Below, one piece after another: positions 8,263-15,659 of a stretch of DNA of 19,055 bases (position 1 is its first letter; the number at the start of each line of letters is the position of its first letter). Made by a program: the position numbers and the translations under genes. The stretch spans positions 1-19,055 of the forward strand of contig DATAZV010000478.1 in the NCBI GenBank assembly GCA_036271855.1. The letters run 5' to 3'. This DNA is from JAQGMJ01 sp036271855 (GTDB taxonomy: Bacteria; Pseudomonadota; Gammaproteobacteria; Burkholderiales; JAEUOS01). A model generated the notes under the pieces. The model was not told the origin of the DNA, made no database searches, and saw only the letters and a list, made by a program, of their open reading frames with translations.

Positions 8263-9078
8263 TTAGACGAAACGCACCGACAAGCCCGGCAGGTCGATCC
8301 CGGTAAACGCCGTGTGCCAGGTCTCGCCGGCCTTGATCGGCAGCGCGCTGGTGAGGGTGCCGGTAGTGATGATCTCGCCTTCGCGCAGCGGCTTGTGCTG
8401 CGGCAGCTTCGCCAGTACTTCGACCAGGTGGGAAAGCGCCAGCAGGGGGCTGCCCAGCACGTTGGTGCCGACACCGGATTCGCGCAACTCGCCGTTGCAA
8501 AACAGCGAGACCTTGAAGCTCTTGAGCTCCTTCACCAGGTCGCGGTTCAGGCCGGCGGCGGTGCGCACATAGCGCGGCGTGCCGACGATCAGGACGCCGT
8601 GCAGCCCGAAAGCGGCGATGGTGTCGGCGACCTGGAATTTCCAGTCGCTAAACGAGGTGTGCACCACTTCGTAGGCGTGGGCCACCCAGTCGATGCACTC
8701 GGCCAGTTGCTCTTCGCTCATGCCGGCCCTGGGCGCGCTGCGCAGGCGAAAGGCGATTTCCGGCTCGATCTTCGGCTGCGTCGCGCCCTTGAGCGACTGC
8801 ACGCCGTGGTCGTCGCGCGCGTAGCGGATGGTGCGGTCGTAGACGTAATTCCAGATCGGCGCATCGACACCGTACTCGGACCAGATGTTGGTGTTGGTAA
8901 AGCCGATCTTGCGCCCCACCACCTGCTCGCCGGCGGCGCGGCGCAGCTTCAGCACTTCGGCGGCGACGTCGTAGGCCATGGCGACACTGAAGTCGGCCAC
9001 GCTTTCAGAGTAAGGGGCCACCTGGCGCGCGCGGGCGCGGGCGGCGAGCAATTCTTGTGCGATGACTGAGGCTTGCAT
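8263..9078 (-). CDS. 2-keto-4-pentenoate hydratase / oxalocrotonate decarboxylase family protein
   Basis: A 271-residue protein of the FAH superfamily, close in style to the MhpD/DmpE hydratases and DmpH/XylI decarboxylases of aromatic meta-cleavage pathways. Visible features are VGRKIGFTN near 54-62, the metal-binding EPE motif at 105-107 in KIEPEIAF, and GSPLLALSHLVEVL and ITTGTLT towards the end. No other meta-cleavage gene is near; it is the last gene of the urate operon, 46 bp after puuD. It may therefore act on a C4-C6 keto- or ureido-acid linked to purine breakdown, but this is inference. The start is clear: ATG at 9078 with GAGGAGA five to eleven bases ahead, although that site is inside a perfect hairpin. 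Confidence 0.85.
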   Translation of the reverse strand: MQASVIAQELLAARARARQVAPYSESVADFSVAMAYDVAAEVLKLRRAAGEQVVGRKIGFTNTNIWSEYGVDAPIWNYVYDRTIRYARDDHGVQSLKGATQPKIEPEIAFRLRSAPRAGMSEEQLAECIDWVAHAYEVVHTSFSDWKFQVADTIAAFGLHGVLIVGTPRYVRTAAGLNRDLVKELKSFKVSLFCNGELRESGVGTNVLGSPLLALSHLVEVLAKLPQHKPLREGEIITTGTLTSALPIKAGETWHTAFTGIDLPGLSVRFV

Positions 9079-9083
9079 GCGTG

Positions 9084-9108
9084 ATCTCCTCTGGTTATTT
9101 GAGGAGAT
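9084..9108 (-). promoter_or_regulatory. Hairpin enclosing the ribosome binding site of the hydratase gene
   Basis: On the minus strand, ATCTCCTC (9108-9101) and AGAGGAGAT's core GAGGAGAT (9091-9084) form a perfect eight-pair stem with a nine-base A-rich loop. The 3' arm is the Shine-Dalgarno sequence of the gene starting at 9078. There is no T tract after the stem, so it is not an intrinsic terminator of puuD. In RNA it would hide the ribosome binding site unless opened, for example by ribosomes or a factor. Confidence 0.6.
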
Positions 9109-9124
9109 TTTAAACCGGGTTGGG

Positions 9125-10324
9125 CTACTCGGTCTTCGCGCCCTGCAGATACCAGGCGCCGAGCAGGGCGCGCTCGTCGTCGGTCATCTGGGTCAGGTTG
9201 CCCAGCGGCATCGCCTTGGCCACCACGGCCTGCTGGTAGATCAGCGCGGCGCGCGCCTTCACCTGCTCGGCCGAATCGAACATCACGCCCTTGGGCGCTT
9301 CGTTGAAACCGGCCTGGGTGGGGTGGGCGGAGTGGCAGGCGATGCAGCGGTTGTCGATCACCGCTTTCACCTTGGCGTACGGCACGCCGGTGGCCCCCGC
9401 CTTCTTGCTGGCGCTCATGTCGGGCGCGATGGCGAAGATCAGCGCCACTAGCACGATAGCGGCAGCGACCAAGTAGCCCGGAACGATGCGCCCGGTGTTC
9501 TTCAGGTTGAAAAAGTGGCGGATCATCACCCCGGCGACGCTTAATGCCCCGAGCACGGCCCAGCCATGGGCGTTGCCGAAGGTCATCGGGTAGTGGTTCG
9601 ACACCATGATGAACAGCACCGGCAGGGTGAAATAGTTGTTGTGTACGCTGCGCTGCTTGCCGCGCTTGCCGTGGATCGGGTCCGGCACCTGGCCCGCGAG
9701 CATCGAGGCAATGGCTTTTTTCTGCCCGGGGACGATCACCATCAGCACGTTGGCGACCATGATGGTGCCGATCATCGCACCGATGTGGATATAGACACCG
9801 CGCCCGCCGAAGGCATGCGACAGGCCCCAGGCAGCCGCACCGAAAAACACGAACATGATCACCAGCATGGCGCGGTCGTTGTCGCCGACCGGGGAGCGGC
9901 ACAGCAGGTCGTAGATGATCCAGCCGGCCACCAGGGCCACCAGGCCGATGGTCACGGCCACCACGGAACTCATCTCCAGCACGCTCTTGTCGATCAGATA
10001 GAGATCGGCATGGCCGTAGTACTGCACGCACAGCAGCGCGAAGCCGGCCATCCAGGTGACGTAGGCTTCCCACTTGAACCAGTGCAGGTGTTCCGGCAGC
10101 GCGGCCGGGGCGTTGAGATATTTTTGCGGGTTGTAAAAGCCGCCGCCGTGCACTGCCCAGAGTTCGCCCATCACGCCCTTGGCCTTCATCGCCTCGTCCT
10201 TCACCGGCTGCAGGTTGAGGTCGAGCCAGACGAAATAAAACGAGGCGCCGATCCAGGCGACGCCGGCAATCACATGCAGCCAGCGCAACAGCAGGTTGGC
10301 CCAGTCGAGCAAATACGCTTCCAT
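9125..10324 (-). CDS. puuD: Membrane urate hydroxylase with C-terminal cytochrome c domain
   Basis: PuuD oxidises urate to 5-hydroxyisourate in the inner membrane and passes electrons to a fused cytochrome c. The 399-residue protein has about eight or nine hydrophobic helices over residues 1-300, including WLHVIAGVAWIG near the start and conserved stretches HGGGFYNPQKYL (59-70) and VHNNYFTLPVLFIM (227-240). A periplasmic c-type cytochrome follows, with the heme site CIACH at 327-331 and the likely axial Met372 in AMPLGN. The start at 10324 lies 3 bp after the uraH stop, so reaction one and reaction two of the pathway are tightly coupled. No xanthine dehydrogenase is nearby. Confidence 0.95.
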   Translation of the reverse strand: MEAYLLDWANLLLRWLHVIAGVAWIGASFYFVWLDLNLQPVKDEAMKAKGVMGELWAVHGGGFYNPQKYLNAPAALPEHLHWFKWEAYVTWMAGFALLCVQYYGHADLYLIDKSVLEMSSVVAVTIGLVALVAGWIIYDLLCRSPVGDNDRAMLVIMFVFFGAAAWGLSHAFGGRGVYIHIGAMIGTIMVANVLMVIVPGQKKAIASMLAGQVPDPIHGKRGKQRSVHNNYFTLPVLFIMVSNHYPMTFGNAHGWAVLGALSVAGVMIRHFFNLKNTGRIVPGYLVAAAIVLVALIFAIAPDMSASKKAGATGVPYAKVKAVIDNRCIACHSAHPTQAGFNEAPKGVMFDSAEQVKARAALIYQQAVVAKAMPLGNLTQMTDDERALLGAWYLQGAKTE

Positions 10325-10327
10325 GAA

Positions 10328-10681
10328 TCAGCTTCCGCGGTAGGTGGAGTAGCTCCAGGGGCTGACCAGGAGCGGCACGTGGTAATGGCCGTTGGGGTCG
10401 GCAATGCCGAACCGCAATGTGACGCGGTCGACGAAGGCAGGCTGCGGCAGGGTTTCGCCGACAGCGCGGAAATAGGCGCCGGCCTCGAAGTCGAGCTCGT
10501 AGGTGCCCACCGCCATGGTGTCGCCGGCGAGCAGCGGACCATCGGTGCGGCCATCCGCGTTGGTGCGGGTGGCGAGCACCTGTTCGCGGCCGGTGGGCGT
10601 GACCCGGTAAAGGGTCACGGCGACGCCGGCGGCAGGCTGGCCGCGGGCGGTGTCGAGTACGTGCGTGGAGAGTCTGCTCAT
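10328..10681 (-). CDS. uraH: 5-hydroxyisourate hydrolase (canonical copy)
   Basis: Hydrolyses the PuuD product 5-hydroxyisourate to OHCU. The 117-residue transthyretin-like protein has all family landmarks: STHVLD with His7, NADGRTDGPL with Arg45, HYHVPL with His99 and His101, and the terminal YRGS (114-117). The start at 10681 gives MSRLSTHVLD with GGAGCAGGG upstream; an open reading frame extends further back but into non-family sequence overlapping the M20 gene. No signal peptide is visible, so the enzyme is cytoplasmic. A second, divergent copy is at 15660-16016. Confidence 0.95.
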   Translation of the reverse strand: MSRLSTHVLDTARGQPAAGVAVTLYRVTPTGREQVLATRTNADGRTDGPLLAGDTMAVGTYELDFEAGAYFRAVGETLPQPAFVDRVTLRFGIADPNGHYHVPLLVSPWSYSTYRGS

Positions 10682-10733
10682 GGCGCCCTGCTCCGGGTGA
10701 AAAAGAGGCAGTGTAGTGGAAGCAGGCAGGCGC

Positions 10734-11981
10734 TCATGCCGCGCCGCCGAGCAGGCTGGAGAGCGCCCCGGCAATGACTTCGGTGGCCAGGTAGACGTCG
10801 CTGAGCTTGACCCGCTCGTCCGCCCGATGGGCGTTGGCCTCGAGCATGGAGCGCGGCCCGGCGCCGTAAAGCACGGTCGGAATCCCGGCGGCGCTGTAGT
10901 GGCGCGCGTCGGTGTACAGCGGCACGCCGTGTGGCTGGATTTCTTCGTTCAACACCTGCTTGGCGCTTTTCTGGATCGCACTGACCAGTTTCTCGTGGCC
11001 CGGCAGCGGAATGAAAGGCCGCGCCAGCACGATGCGGCGGGTGCGCACGCGTATCGTCGGGTGCGCCTCGGCGGCGCCGCGGATGAATTCCACCAGGTCG
11101 TGCTCGACCGCAACCGGATCCTCATCGGGAATGACGCGGCGGTCGAGGCGGAACTTGACGTTGTCCGGCACCACGTTGGTGTTGATGCCGCCCTGAATCA
11201 AGCCGATGGTCAGGGTCGGATGTTCAATGCCGGTAATCTTCGAACGGATTTTCGAATAGCCGCGGCGCAGCTTGTACAGCGCGGACATGACGTCGGTGGC
11301 CGCATGGAGGGCGTCGTAGCCGGTCTCGGGGCGGGCGGCGTGCGCCGACTTGCCGATGCATTCCACTTCAAGGTGCAGGCAGCCGTTGTGCGCGGTGACC
11401 ACGCCGTAGGAAAAGCCCGCCGAAATCGCGTAGTCCGGTTTGGAGATACCGTTGGACAGCAGCCACTCGGGGCCGATCACCCCGCCCGCCTCTTCGTCAT
11501 AAGTGAAGTGCAACTCCACCGTGCCGTTGAGGACAGCGCCGGATTGTTTCAGCGCGCGCAGGGCGTAGGCATAGGTGGCGAAGTCGGACTTGGAAACAGC
11601 CACGCCGCGGCCGTACATCCAGCCTTCCTTGATTTCGGCGCCGTAGGGGTCCATGGTCCAGCCCAGGCCCGGCGGCACCACGTCGCCATGCGCATTGAGC
11701 GCGATGGTGGGGCCGCCATTGCCGAACTTTTCACGGATCACCAGGTTGATCGCGCTTTGCATGCCGTAAGCCTTGACCGCGTCTTCGGCCACCGGGTATT
11801 GCTCGACAGTAAAACCCATCGCCTCCAGCAGGGCCACGGCGCGCAGGGCATGCGGCGCGCAATCGCCGGGCGGATTGTCGGAGGGCACCTTGACCAGTTC
11901 GGCCAGAAAGCGCGTTTGCTCCTCGCGCCAGTTGCGCAGCAGGTCGGCGACGGACGGGGCGTTAGGCGTGGGAGAGTTCAA
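10734..11981 (-). CDS. M20 family ArgE/DapE-like amidohydrolase with altered metal site
   Basis: A 415-residue M20 protein, first gene of the minus arm and 52 bp ahead of uraH. It keeps NAHGD (His98, Asp100), the catalytic TYDEE (Glu163, Glu164), the dimer-domain SAHAARPETG, YTDARH, and His385 in NAHRADE. The usual bridging Asp of GRGxxD is Val129 (GRGVAV), with an Asp at 133, and the ligand Glu of the DapE-type VGEP motif is Gly189 (ISAGFS). The reading frame is intact, so this is a diverged subfamily rather than a pseudogene. The start is TTG at 11981: an in-frame TGA lies 12 bases upstream and no ATG is near. Substrate unknown; an acylated or carbamoylated purine-pathway intermediate is a reasonable guess. 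Confidence 0.82.
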   Translation of the reverse strand: MNSPTPNAPSVADLLRNWREEQTRFLAELVKVPSDNPPGDCAPHALRAVALLEAMGFTVEQYPVAEDAVKAYGMQSAINLVIREKFGNGGPTIALNAHGDVVPPGLGWTMDPYGAEIKEGWMYGRGVAVSKSDFATYAYALRALKQSGAVLNGTVELHFTYDEEAGGVIGPEWLLSNGISKPDYAISAGFSYGVVTAHNGCLHLEVECIGKSAHAARPETGYDALHAATDVMSALYKLRRGYSKIRSKITGIEHPTLTIGLIQGGINTNVVPDNVKFRLDRRVIPDEDPVAVEHDLVEFIRGAAEAHPTIRVRTRRIVLARPFIPLPGHEKLVSAIQKSAKQVLNEEIQPHGVPLYTDARHYSAAGIPTVLYGAGPRSMLEANAHRADERVKLSDVYLATEVIAGALSSLLGGAA

Positions 11982-12053
11982 GGCCGGATTCTTTCAGCTT
12001 GCGGCAGCACAAAGGGCCGGGCAAGAACGATGCGCTACACTTGGGCTCAAGGA

Positions 12054-12065
12054 ATTGTACCCATA
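12054..12065. promoter_or_regulatory. Degenerate third operator copy
   Basis: ATTGTACCCATA keeps the left half (ATTGTA) and 8 of 12 positions of the two perfect palindromes. It begins exactly 22 bp before the first perfect copy, the same pitch as between the perfect copies, which argues that it is not chance. Confidence 0.4.
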
Positions 12066-12075
12066 TAAAAACCAT

Positions 12076-12087
12076 ATTGTATACAAT
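12076..12087. promoter_or_regulatory. Operator palindrome 1 (ATTGTATACAAT)
   Basis: A perfect 12-bp palindrome containing the TnGTnnnACnA-like core recognised by FadR-subfamily GntR regulators. It flanks the two overlapping -10-like hexamers on their left side. The likely ligand is the GntR/FCD protein encoded at 13174-13878. Confidence 0.75.
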
Positions 12088-12097
12088 TATAGTAAAT

Positions 12098-12109
12098 ATT
12101 GTATACAAT
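12098..12109. promoter_or_regulatory. Operator palindrome 2 (ATTGTATACAAT)
   Basis: Identical to the copy at 12076 and centred 22 bp from it, about two helical turns, so both face the same side of the DNA. The symmetry extends to 16 bp here (12096-12111). It flanks the -10-like hexamers on the right, so occupancy of both copies would cover both divergent promoters. Confidence 0.75.
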
Positions 12110-12220
12110 ATAGGAACTTGATTCAAAGGGAAACTGCTTTAACCGTCTGGCATGGTAATCGCTGCGCTTTGGTGCAAAGCCCGCGTCGCTTCCCCGCCGA
12201 CAGCCCAAAGCAATTGCACA

Positions 12221-13177
12221 ATGCATACCAACTCGAGTTCATCGTCCTATCCGCGTGACCTGATCGGCTATGGCCGCAACCCGCCGCATGCGCAATGGCC
12301 GGGGCAGGCGCGGATTGCGCTGCAGTTTGTGCTCAATTACGAAGAAGGCAGCGAGAACAACGTGCTGCACGGCGACCCGGGCTCCGAGACCTTTCTTTCC
12401 GAGATCATCGGCGCGCAGGCCTTCCCGAATCGCCATATGTCGATGGAGAGCATGTACGAGTACGGCTCGCGCGCCGGCTTCTGGCGCGTGCTGCGGGAGT
12501 TCGAGCGCCGCCAGCTGCCGGTCACCTTCTTTGCGGTGGCGATGGCGATGCGGCGCAACCCCGACGCGGTGGCGGCGATGCTCGAGGGCGGCCACGAAAT
12601 CGCCAACCACGGCCTGCGCTGGATCAGCTACCAGATGATGGACGAGGCCACCGAGCGGGCGCACATGCAAGAGGCCATCGCGATCCAGAAGGAAATGACC
12701 GGCGCCGCGCCCCTGGGCTGGTACACCGGGCGCGACAGCCCGAACACCCGCAAGCTGGTGGTGGAGCAAGGCGGCTTTTTGTACGACTCCGATTCCTATG
12801 CCGACGACCTGCCCTACTGGACCGAAGTGGAGCTTGACGACACCAGCGGCGCCAGGAAGGTGCCGCACCTGGTGGTGCCCTATACGCTGGAGACCAACGA
12901 CATGCGCTTTGCCGCCATGCAGGGTTTCAATTCGGGCACCCAGTTCTTCGATTACCTGAAGGATGCCTTCGACGTGCTCTACGCCGAGGGCGAAACCGCG
13001 CCGAAAATGCTTTCCATCGGCCTGCACAATCGCATCGTCGGGCGGCCGGCGCGCTTCGCTTCCCTGCAGCGTTTCCTCGACTACGTGCAGCGGCATGAGC
13101 GGGTCTGGATCTGCCGGCGCGCCGACATCGCGCACCACTGGAAGAAGGTGCATCCTTACAAGGGGGCGGTTGCATGA
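12221..13177 (+). CDS. puuE: Allantoinase, polysaccharide deacetylase-like (PuuE type)
   Basis: Opens the hydantoin ring of allantoin to give allantoate; PuuE is unrelated to the amidohydrolase-type AllB and uses the polysaccharide deacetylase (NodB) fold. The 318-residue product begins YPRDLIGYGRNPPHAQWPG after a Ser-rich leader, followed by IALQFVLNYEEG, GSRAGFWRVLREFE, the NodB-like GGHEIANHGLRW at about 125-137, GWYTGRDSPNTR, and LSIGLHNRIVGRPARF near the end, all hallmarks of PuuE. The start at 12221 is chosen by family alignment; an in-frame ATG at 12152 adds 23 unrelated residues. No strong Shine-Dalgarno sequence precedes it. The stop overlaps the GntR start by ATGA. Confidence 0.95.
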   Translation: MHTNSSSSSYPRDLIGYGRNPPHAQWPGQARIALQFVLNYEEGSENNVLHGDPGSETFLSEIIGAQAFPNRHMSMESMYEYGSRAGFWRVLREFERRQLPVTFFAVAMAMRRNPDAVAAMLEGGHEIANHGLRWISYQMMDEATERAHMQEAIAIQKEMTGAAPLGWYTGRDSPNTRKLVVEQGGFLYDSDSYADDLPYWTEVELDDTSGARKVPHLVVPYTLETNDMRFAAMQGFNSGTQFFDYLKDAFDVLYAEGETAPKMLSIGLHNRIVGRPARFASLQRFLDYVQRHERVWICRRADIAHHWKKVHPYKGAVA

Positions 13178-13878
13178 GCGTAGTCCGCGTACTGAGAAAG
13201 CCCGCCACCGCCATGGTGATGGACACCGACGCCATCGTCGCGCGCATCGCCGAGGCGATCGCCGCGCAAAAGCTGCCGCCGGGCGCCAAGCTGGGCGAAG
13301 AGGCGCTGGGAGATATCTTCGGCGTTTCGCGCACCAAGGTGCGGCAGGCGCTGTTCCAGCTGGCGGGCGACAAGCTGATCACCCTGATCCCCGGCCGCGG
13401 CGCCTTCGTCACCCAGCCTTCGGTGCGCGAGTCCAAGGAAGTGTTCGAAGCACGCCGGGTGATCGAGGGCGCGATCGTCGCGCGCTTTGTCGAAGTAGCG
13501 ACGACCAAGGACATCGAGATGCTGCGCGAACACATTGCCGAAGAGGCGCGCGCCATTTCCGGCGGCAGCGCGCAGTCGCGCAACCGCCTGCTGGGCGACT
13601 TTCATACCGTGATGGCCGAAGTGGCGGGCAATGCGGTGCTGGCCGAAGTGGTGAGCGAGCTGGTGGCGCGCACCTCGCTGATCACCCTGTTCTACCAGAA
13701 CACCCGTGGCGCCAACGACTCGGCCGAGGAACACCGCCAGTTGCTCTCCGCGCTGGAAAAGCGCGACACCAAACGGGCGGTGACCCTGATGAGCGAACAC
13801 CTGAGCAATGTGGAAAAGGGCCTGGTGCTGCGCGAGGACGCGCCAGCCGCGCCCGACCTGCGTTCCGCCCTGGGATGA
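13174..13878 (+). CDS. GntR family transcriptional regulator, FCD (FadR) subfamily
   Basis: A 234-residue DNA-binding regulator. The N-terminal winged helix (about 18-82) has PPGAKLGEEALGDIFGVSRTKVRQAL and the wing PGRGAFV. The C-terminal FCD ligand domain (about 90-220) has the metal-site histidines His144 in GDFH, His187 in EEHRQLL and His209 in SEHLSNV, which in this family bind a metal that holds a carboxylic acid effector. It is translationally coupled to puuE (ATGA) and lies 4 bp before uraD, so it is embedded in the operon it most likely controls through the palindromes upstream of puuE. The effector may be allantoate or another ureido acid; this is inference. The first ~15 residues are poorly conserved and the start could be slightly downstream. 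Confidence 0.9.
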   Translation: MSVVRVLRKPATAMVMDTDAIVARIAEAIAAQKLPPGAKLGEEALGDIFGVSRTKVRQALFQLAGDKLITLIPGRGAFVTQPSVRESKEVFEARRVIEGAIVARFVEVATTKDIEMLREHIAEEARAISGGSAQSRNRLLGDFHTVMAEVAGNAVLAEVVSELVARTSLITLFYQNTRGANDSAEEHRQLLSALEKRDTKRAVTLMSEHLSNVEKGLVLREDAPAAPDLRSALG

Positions 13879-13882
13879 TGCA

Positions 13883-14398
13883 ATGTCACTGACCCTGGAA
13901 CAGATCAACGCCGCCAGCCAGGCCGAATTCGTCGCCGCGCTGGGCGGCCTGTTCGAACATTCACCCTGGGTGGCCGGAGGCGCCTACGCCGCGCGTCCCT
14001 TCAAGGACGGCGCCGACCTGCATGCCAAGATGGCGGCGCTGATGAACAGCGCACCCTTCCCGCAAGCCCTGGCGCTGCTGCGCGCCCACCCCGAGCTGGC
14101 GGGCCGCGCAATGGTGAGCAAAAGCCTGACGGCGGACTCGACCAACGAGCAGACCCGCTCCGGCCTGACCCAGTGCACGCCCGAAGAGTTCGAGCGCCTG
14201 CAGGAACTCAACGCCGCCTACAACAAGAAATTCGGCTGGCCCTTCATCCTCGCGGTGAAACACCTGGACCGGGCCACCATCATCAGGACCTTCGCCGAGC
14301 GCCTGGAGAACGACGCCGCCGCCGAATTTTCCCATGACCTGAAAAATATCGAGACCATCACCCGCTGGCGCCTGGACGCCTTATTGGACAAGCCTTGA
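13883..14398 (+). CDS. uraD: OHCU decarboxylase (2-oxo-4-hydroxy-4-carboxy-5-ureidoimidazoline decarboxylase)
   Basis: Decarboxylates OHCU, the UraH product, to (S)-allantoin. The all-helical 171-residue protein has the catalytic His69 in RAHPELAGR, Glu89 in STNEQTRSGL, the family signature LNAAYNKKFGWPFI (109-122) and the closing motif HDLKNIETITRWRLD. The start at 13883 gives MSLTLEQIN, the usual N-terminus; the open frame upstream overlaps the GntR gene. It is 4 bp after the GntR stop, and its own stop overlaps the TTG start of the next gene. This cytoplasmic step is on the opposite arm from uraH and puuD, so both arms are needed for urate use. Confidence 0.95.
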   Translation: MSLTLEQINAASQAEFVAALGGLFEHSPWVAGGAYAARPFKDGADLHAKMAALMNSAPFPQALALLRAHPELAGRAMVSKSLTADSTNEQTRSGLTQCTPEEFERLQELNAAYNKKFGWPFILAVKHLDRATIIRTFAERLENDAAAEFSHDLKNIETITRWRLDALLDKP

Positions 14399-15657
14399 CG
14401 ATCAACCTGGACAATATTTTCGGCGCCGAGATCATGGCGCGCTGCGACGACCTGGCGCAGCACACCGAGGAACCCGGCCGCCTGACGCGCACCTATCTCA
14501 CTCCGGTGCAGCGTGCCGCCGCCGACAAGCTGATGGCCTGGATGGCCGAGGCCGGCATGAGCGCGCGCATCGACGAAGCCGGCAACGTGGTGGGGCGCTA
14601 TGAGGGTGCGACGCCCAACAGCAAGACGCTGGTCACCGGTTCGCACTTCGACACCGTGGTCAACGCCGGCAAGTACGACGGCAATTATGGGGTGATCACC
14701 GGCATCGCCTGCGTCAAGGCGCTCAAGCTGCAGGACCAGCGCCTGCCCTTCGCCATCGAGGTGGTCGGCTTTGCGGAGGAAGAGGGCGTGCGCTTCAAGA
14801 CCACCATGATGGGGTCGAAGGCGATCGCCGGCACCTACGACACCAACGTGCTCAAGCTCACCGACCGCGCCGGCATCAGCGTCGCCGATGCGATGAAAAA
14901 CTACGGCCTGGACCCTGCCGCCATCGGCCGGGCCGCGCGCAATCCGAAGGACGTCCTGGCCTTTCTCGAAATCCACATCGAACAGGGGCCGGTACTGCTG
15001 AAGGAAGGGCGGCCGGTGGGCACGGTCACTTCCATCGCCGGCGTGTACCGCTTCCAGGCGGTGGTGACCGGCCAGGCCGGCCACGCCGGCACCACGCCGA
15101 TGAACATGCGCTGCGACGCCGCTTGCGCCGCCGCCGAAATGATAGGCGCGATCGAGCGCTACTGCGCTGCCGAGGGCAACCGCTCCCCGGGCGGCGTGGT
15201 CGGCACCGTCGGGCAATTGAACGTGCCGGGCGGCGCGATCAACGTGATTCCCGGCGCCTGCGAATTCTCCATCGACCTGCGTTCCGGCAACGACGATACC
15301 CGCCACGCGATCTGGGGCATGCTCGAACCCGAGCTGCACGCCATCGCGAAACGCCGCCACGTCGAACTCGCCATCACCAAGACCCTGGACCTGGCCGCCG
15401 CGCCCTGCGCGCCGCAACTGATGGCGCGCATCGACGCCGCCATCGGCGAAGTCACCGGCGCGGCCGTGCGCCGCCTGCCCTCGGGCGCCGGGCATGACGC
15501 GATGGCGATGGCCGCGCTATGCCCGCAGGCGATGATTTTCATCCGCTGCGGCAACGGCGGCATCAGCCACAATCCGCTGGAGACCATCACTGAAGAGGAC
15601 GCGCGCATCGGCGCCTGGGTGCTCTATGAGGTGATCCGCGACCTCGCGGCGGCTTAA
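14395..15657 (+). CDS. Allantoate amidohydrolase / N-carbamoyl-amino-acid hydrolase (M20, HyuC/AllC type)
   Basis: A Zn-dependent hydrolase expected to convert allantoate to ureidoglycine, CO2 and ammonia. The 420-residue protein has the complete dinuclear metal set: GSHFDTV with His84, GKYDGNYG with Asp95, FAEEEGVRF (about 126-134), HIEQGP with His194, and GISHNPLE near the C-terminus; PSGAGHDAM and RxSGHAGTTPM-like GQAGHAGTTPM are also typical. The start is TTG at 14395, overlapping the uraD TGA; the next in-frame ATG is 13 residues on. Unlike the M20 protein on the other arm, no metal ligand is missing. AllC and HyuC cannot be separated by motif alone, but the operon (puuE, uraD) favours allantoate as substrate. 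Confidence 0.88.
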   Translation: MTINLDNIFGAEIMARCDDLAQHTEEPGRLTRTYLTPVQRAAADKLMAWMAEAGMSARIDEAGNVVGRYEGATPNSKTLVTGSHFDTVVNAGKYDGNYGVITGIACVKALKLQDQRLPFAIEVVGFAEEEGVRFKTTMMGSKAIAGTYDTNVLKLTDRAGISVADAMKNYGLDPAAIGRAARNPKDVLAFLEIHIEQGPVLLKEGRPVGTVTSIAGVYRFQAVVTGQAGHAGTTPMNMRCDAACAAAEMIGAIERYCAAEGNRSPGGVVGTVGQLNVPGGAINVIPGACEFSIDLRSGNDDTRHAIWGMLEPELHAIAKRRHVELAITKTLDLAAAPCAPQLMARIDAAIGEVTGAAVRRLPSGAGHDAMAMAALCPQAMIFIRCGNGGISHNPLETITEEDARIGAWVLYEVIRDLAAA

Positions 15658-15659
15658 GC

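Larger units (their letters stand above)
11982..12220. promoter_or_regulatory. Divergent control region of the urate operons
   Basis: A 239-bp gap separates the divergent M20 and puuE genes. Its centre (about 12054-12115) is strikingly AT-rich in a GC-rich window and contains the operator array. Between the two perfect palindromes lie overlapping -10-like hexamers: TATAAT on the minus strand (12091-12086), facing the M20 arm, and TATAGT on the plus strand (12088-12093), facing puuE. No good -35 hexamer is seen at either spacing. The puuE leader would be about 120 bases and includes a six-pair hairpin GCTTTG/CAAAGC at 12166-12180 with no T tract. Confidence 0.6.

Noticed and set aside
9566..10777. 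Open frame of about 400 codons on the plus strand antisense to puuD and uraH
   Set aside because: Low-complexity His/Gly/Val-rich translation, antisense to well-supported enzymes; a shadow of third-position GC bias.
10716..12068. 450-codon plus-strand frame antisense to the M20 gene
   Set aside because: No recognisable domain; the M20 frame on the other strand carries a full set of family motifs.
12152..12220. N-terminal extension of PuuE from the ATG at 12152
   Set aside because: The added 23 residues have no match to the family N-terminus, which begins with YPRDLIGYG shortly after the ATG at 12221, and no ribosome binding site precedes 12152.
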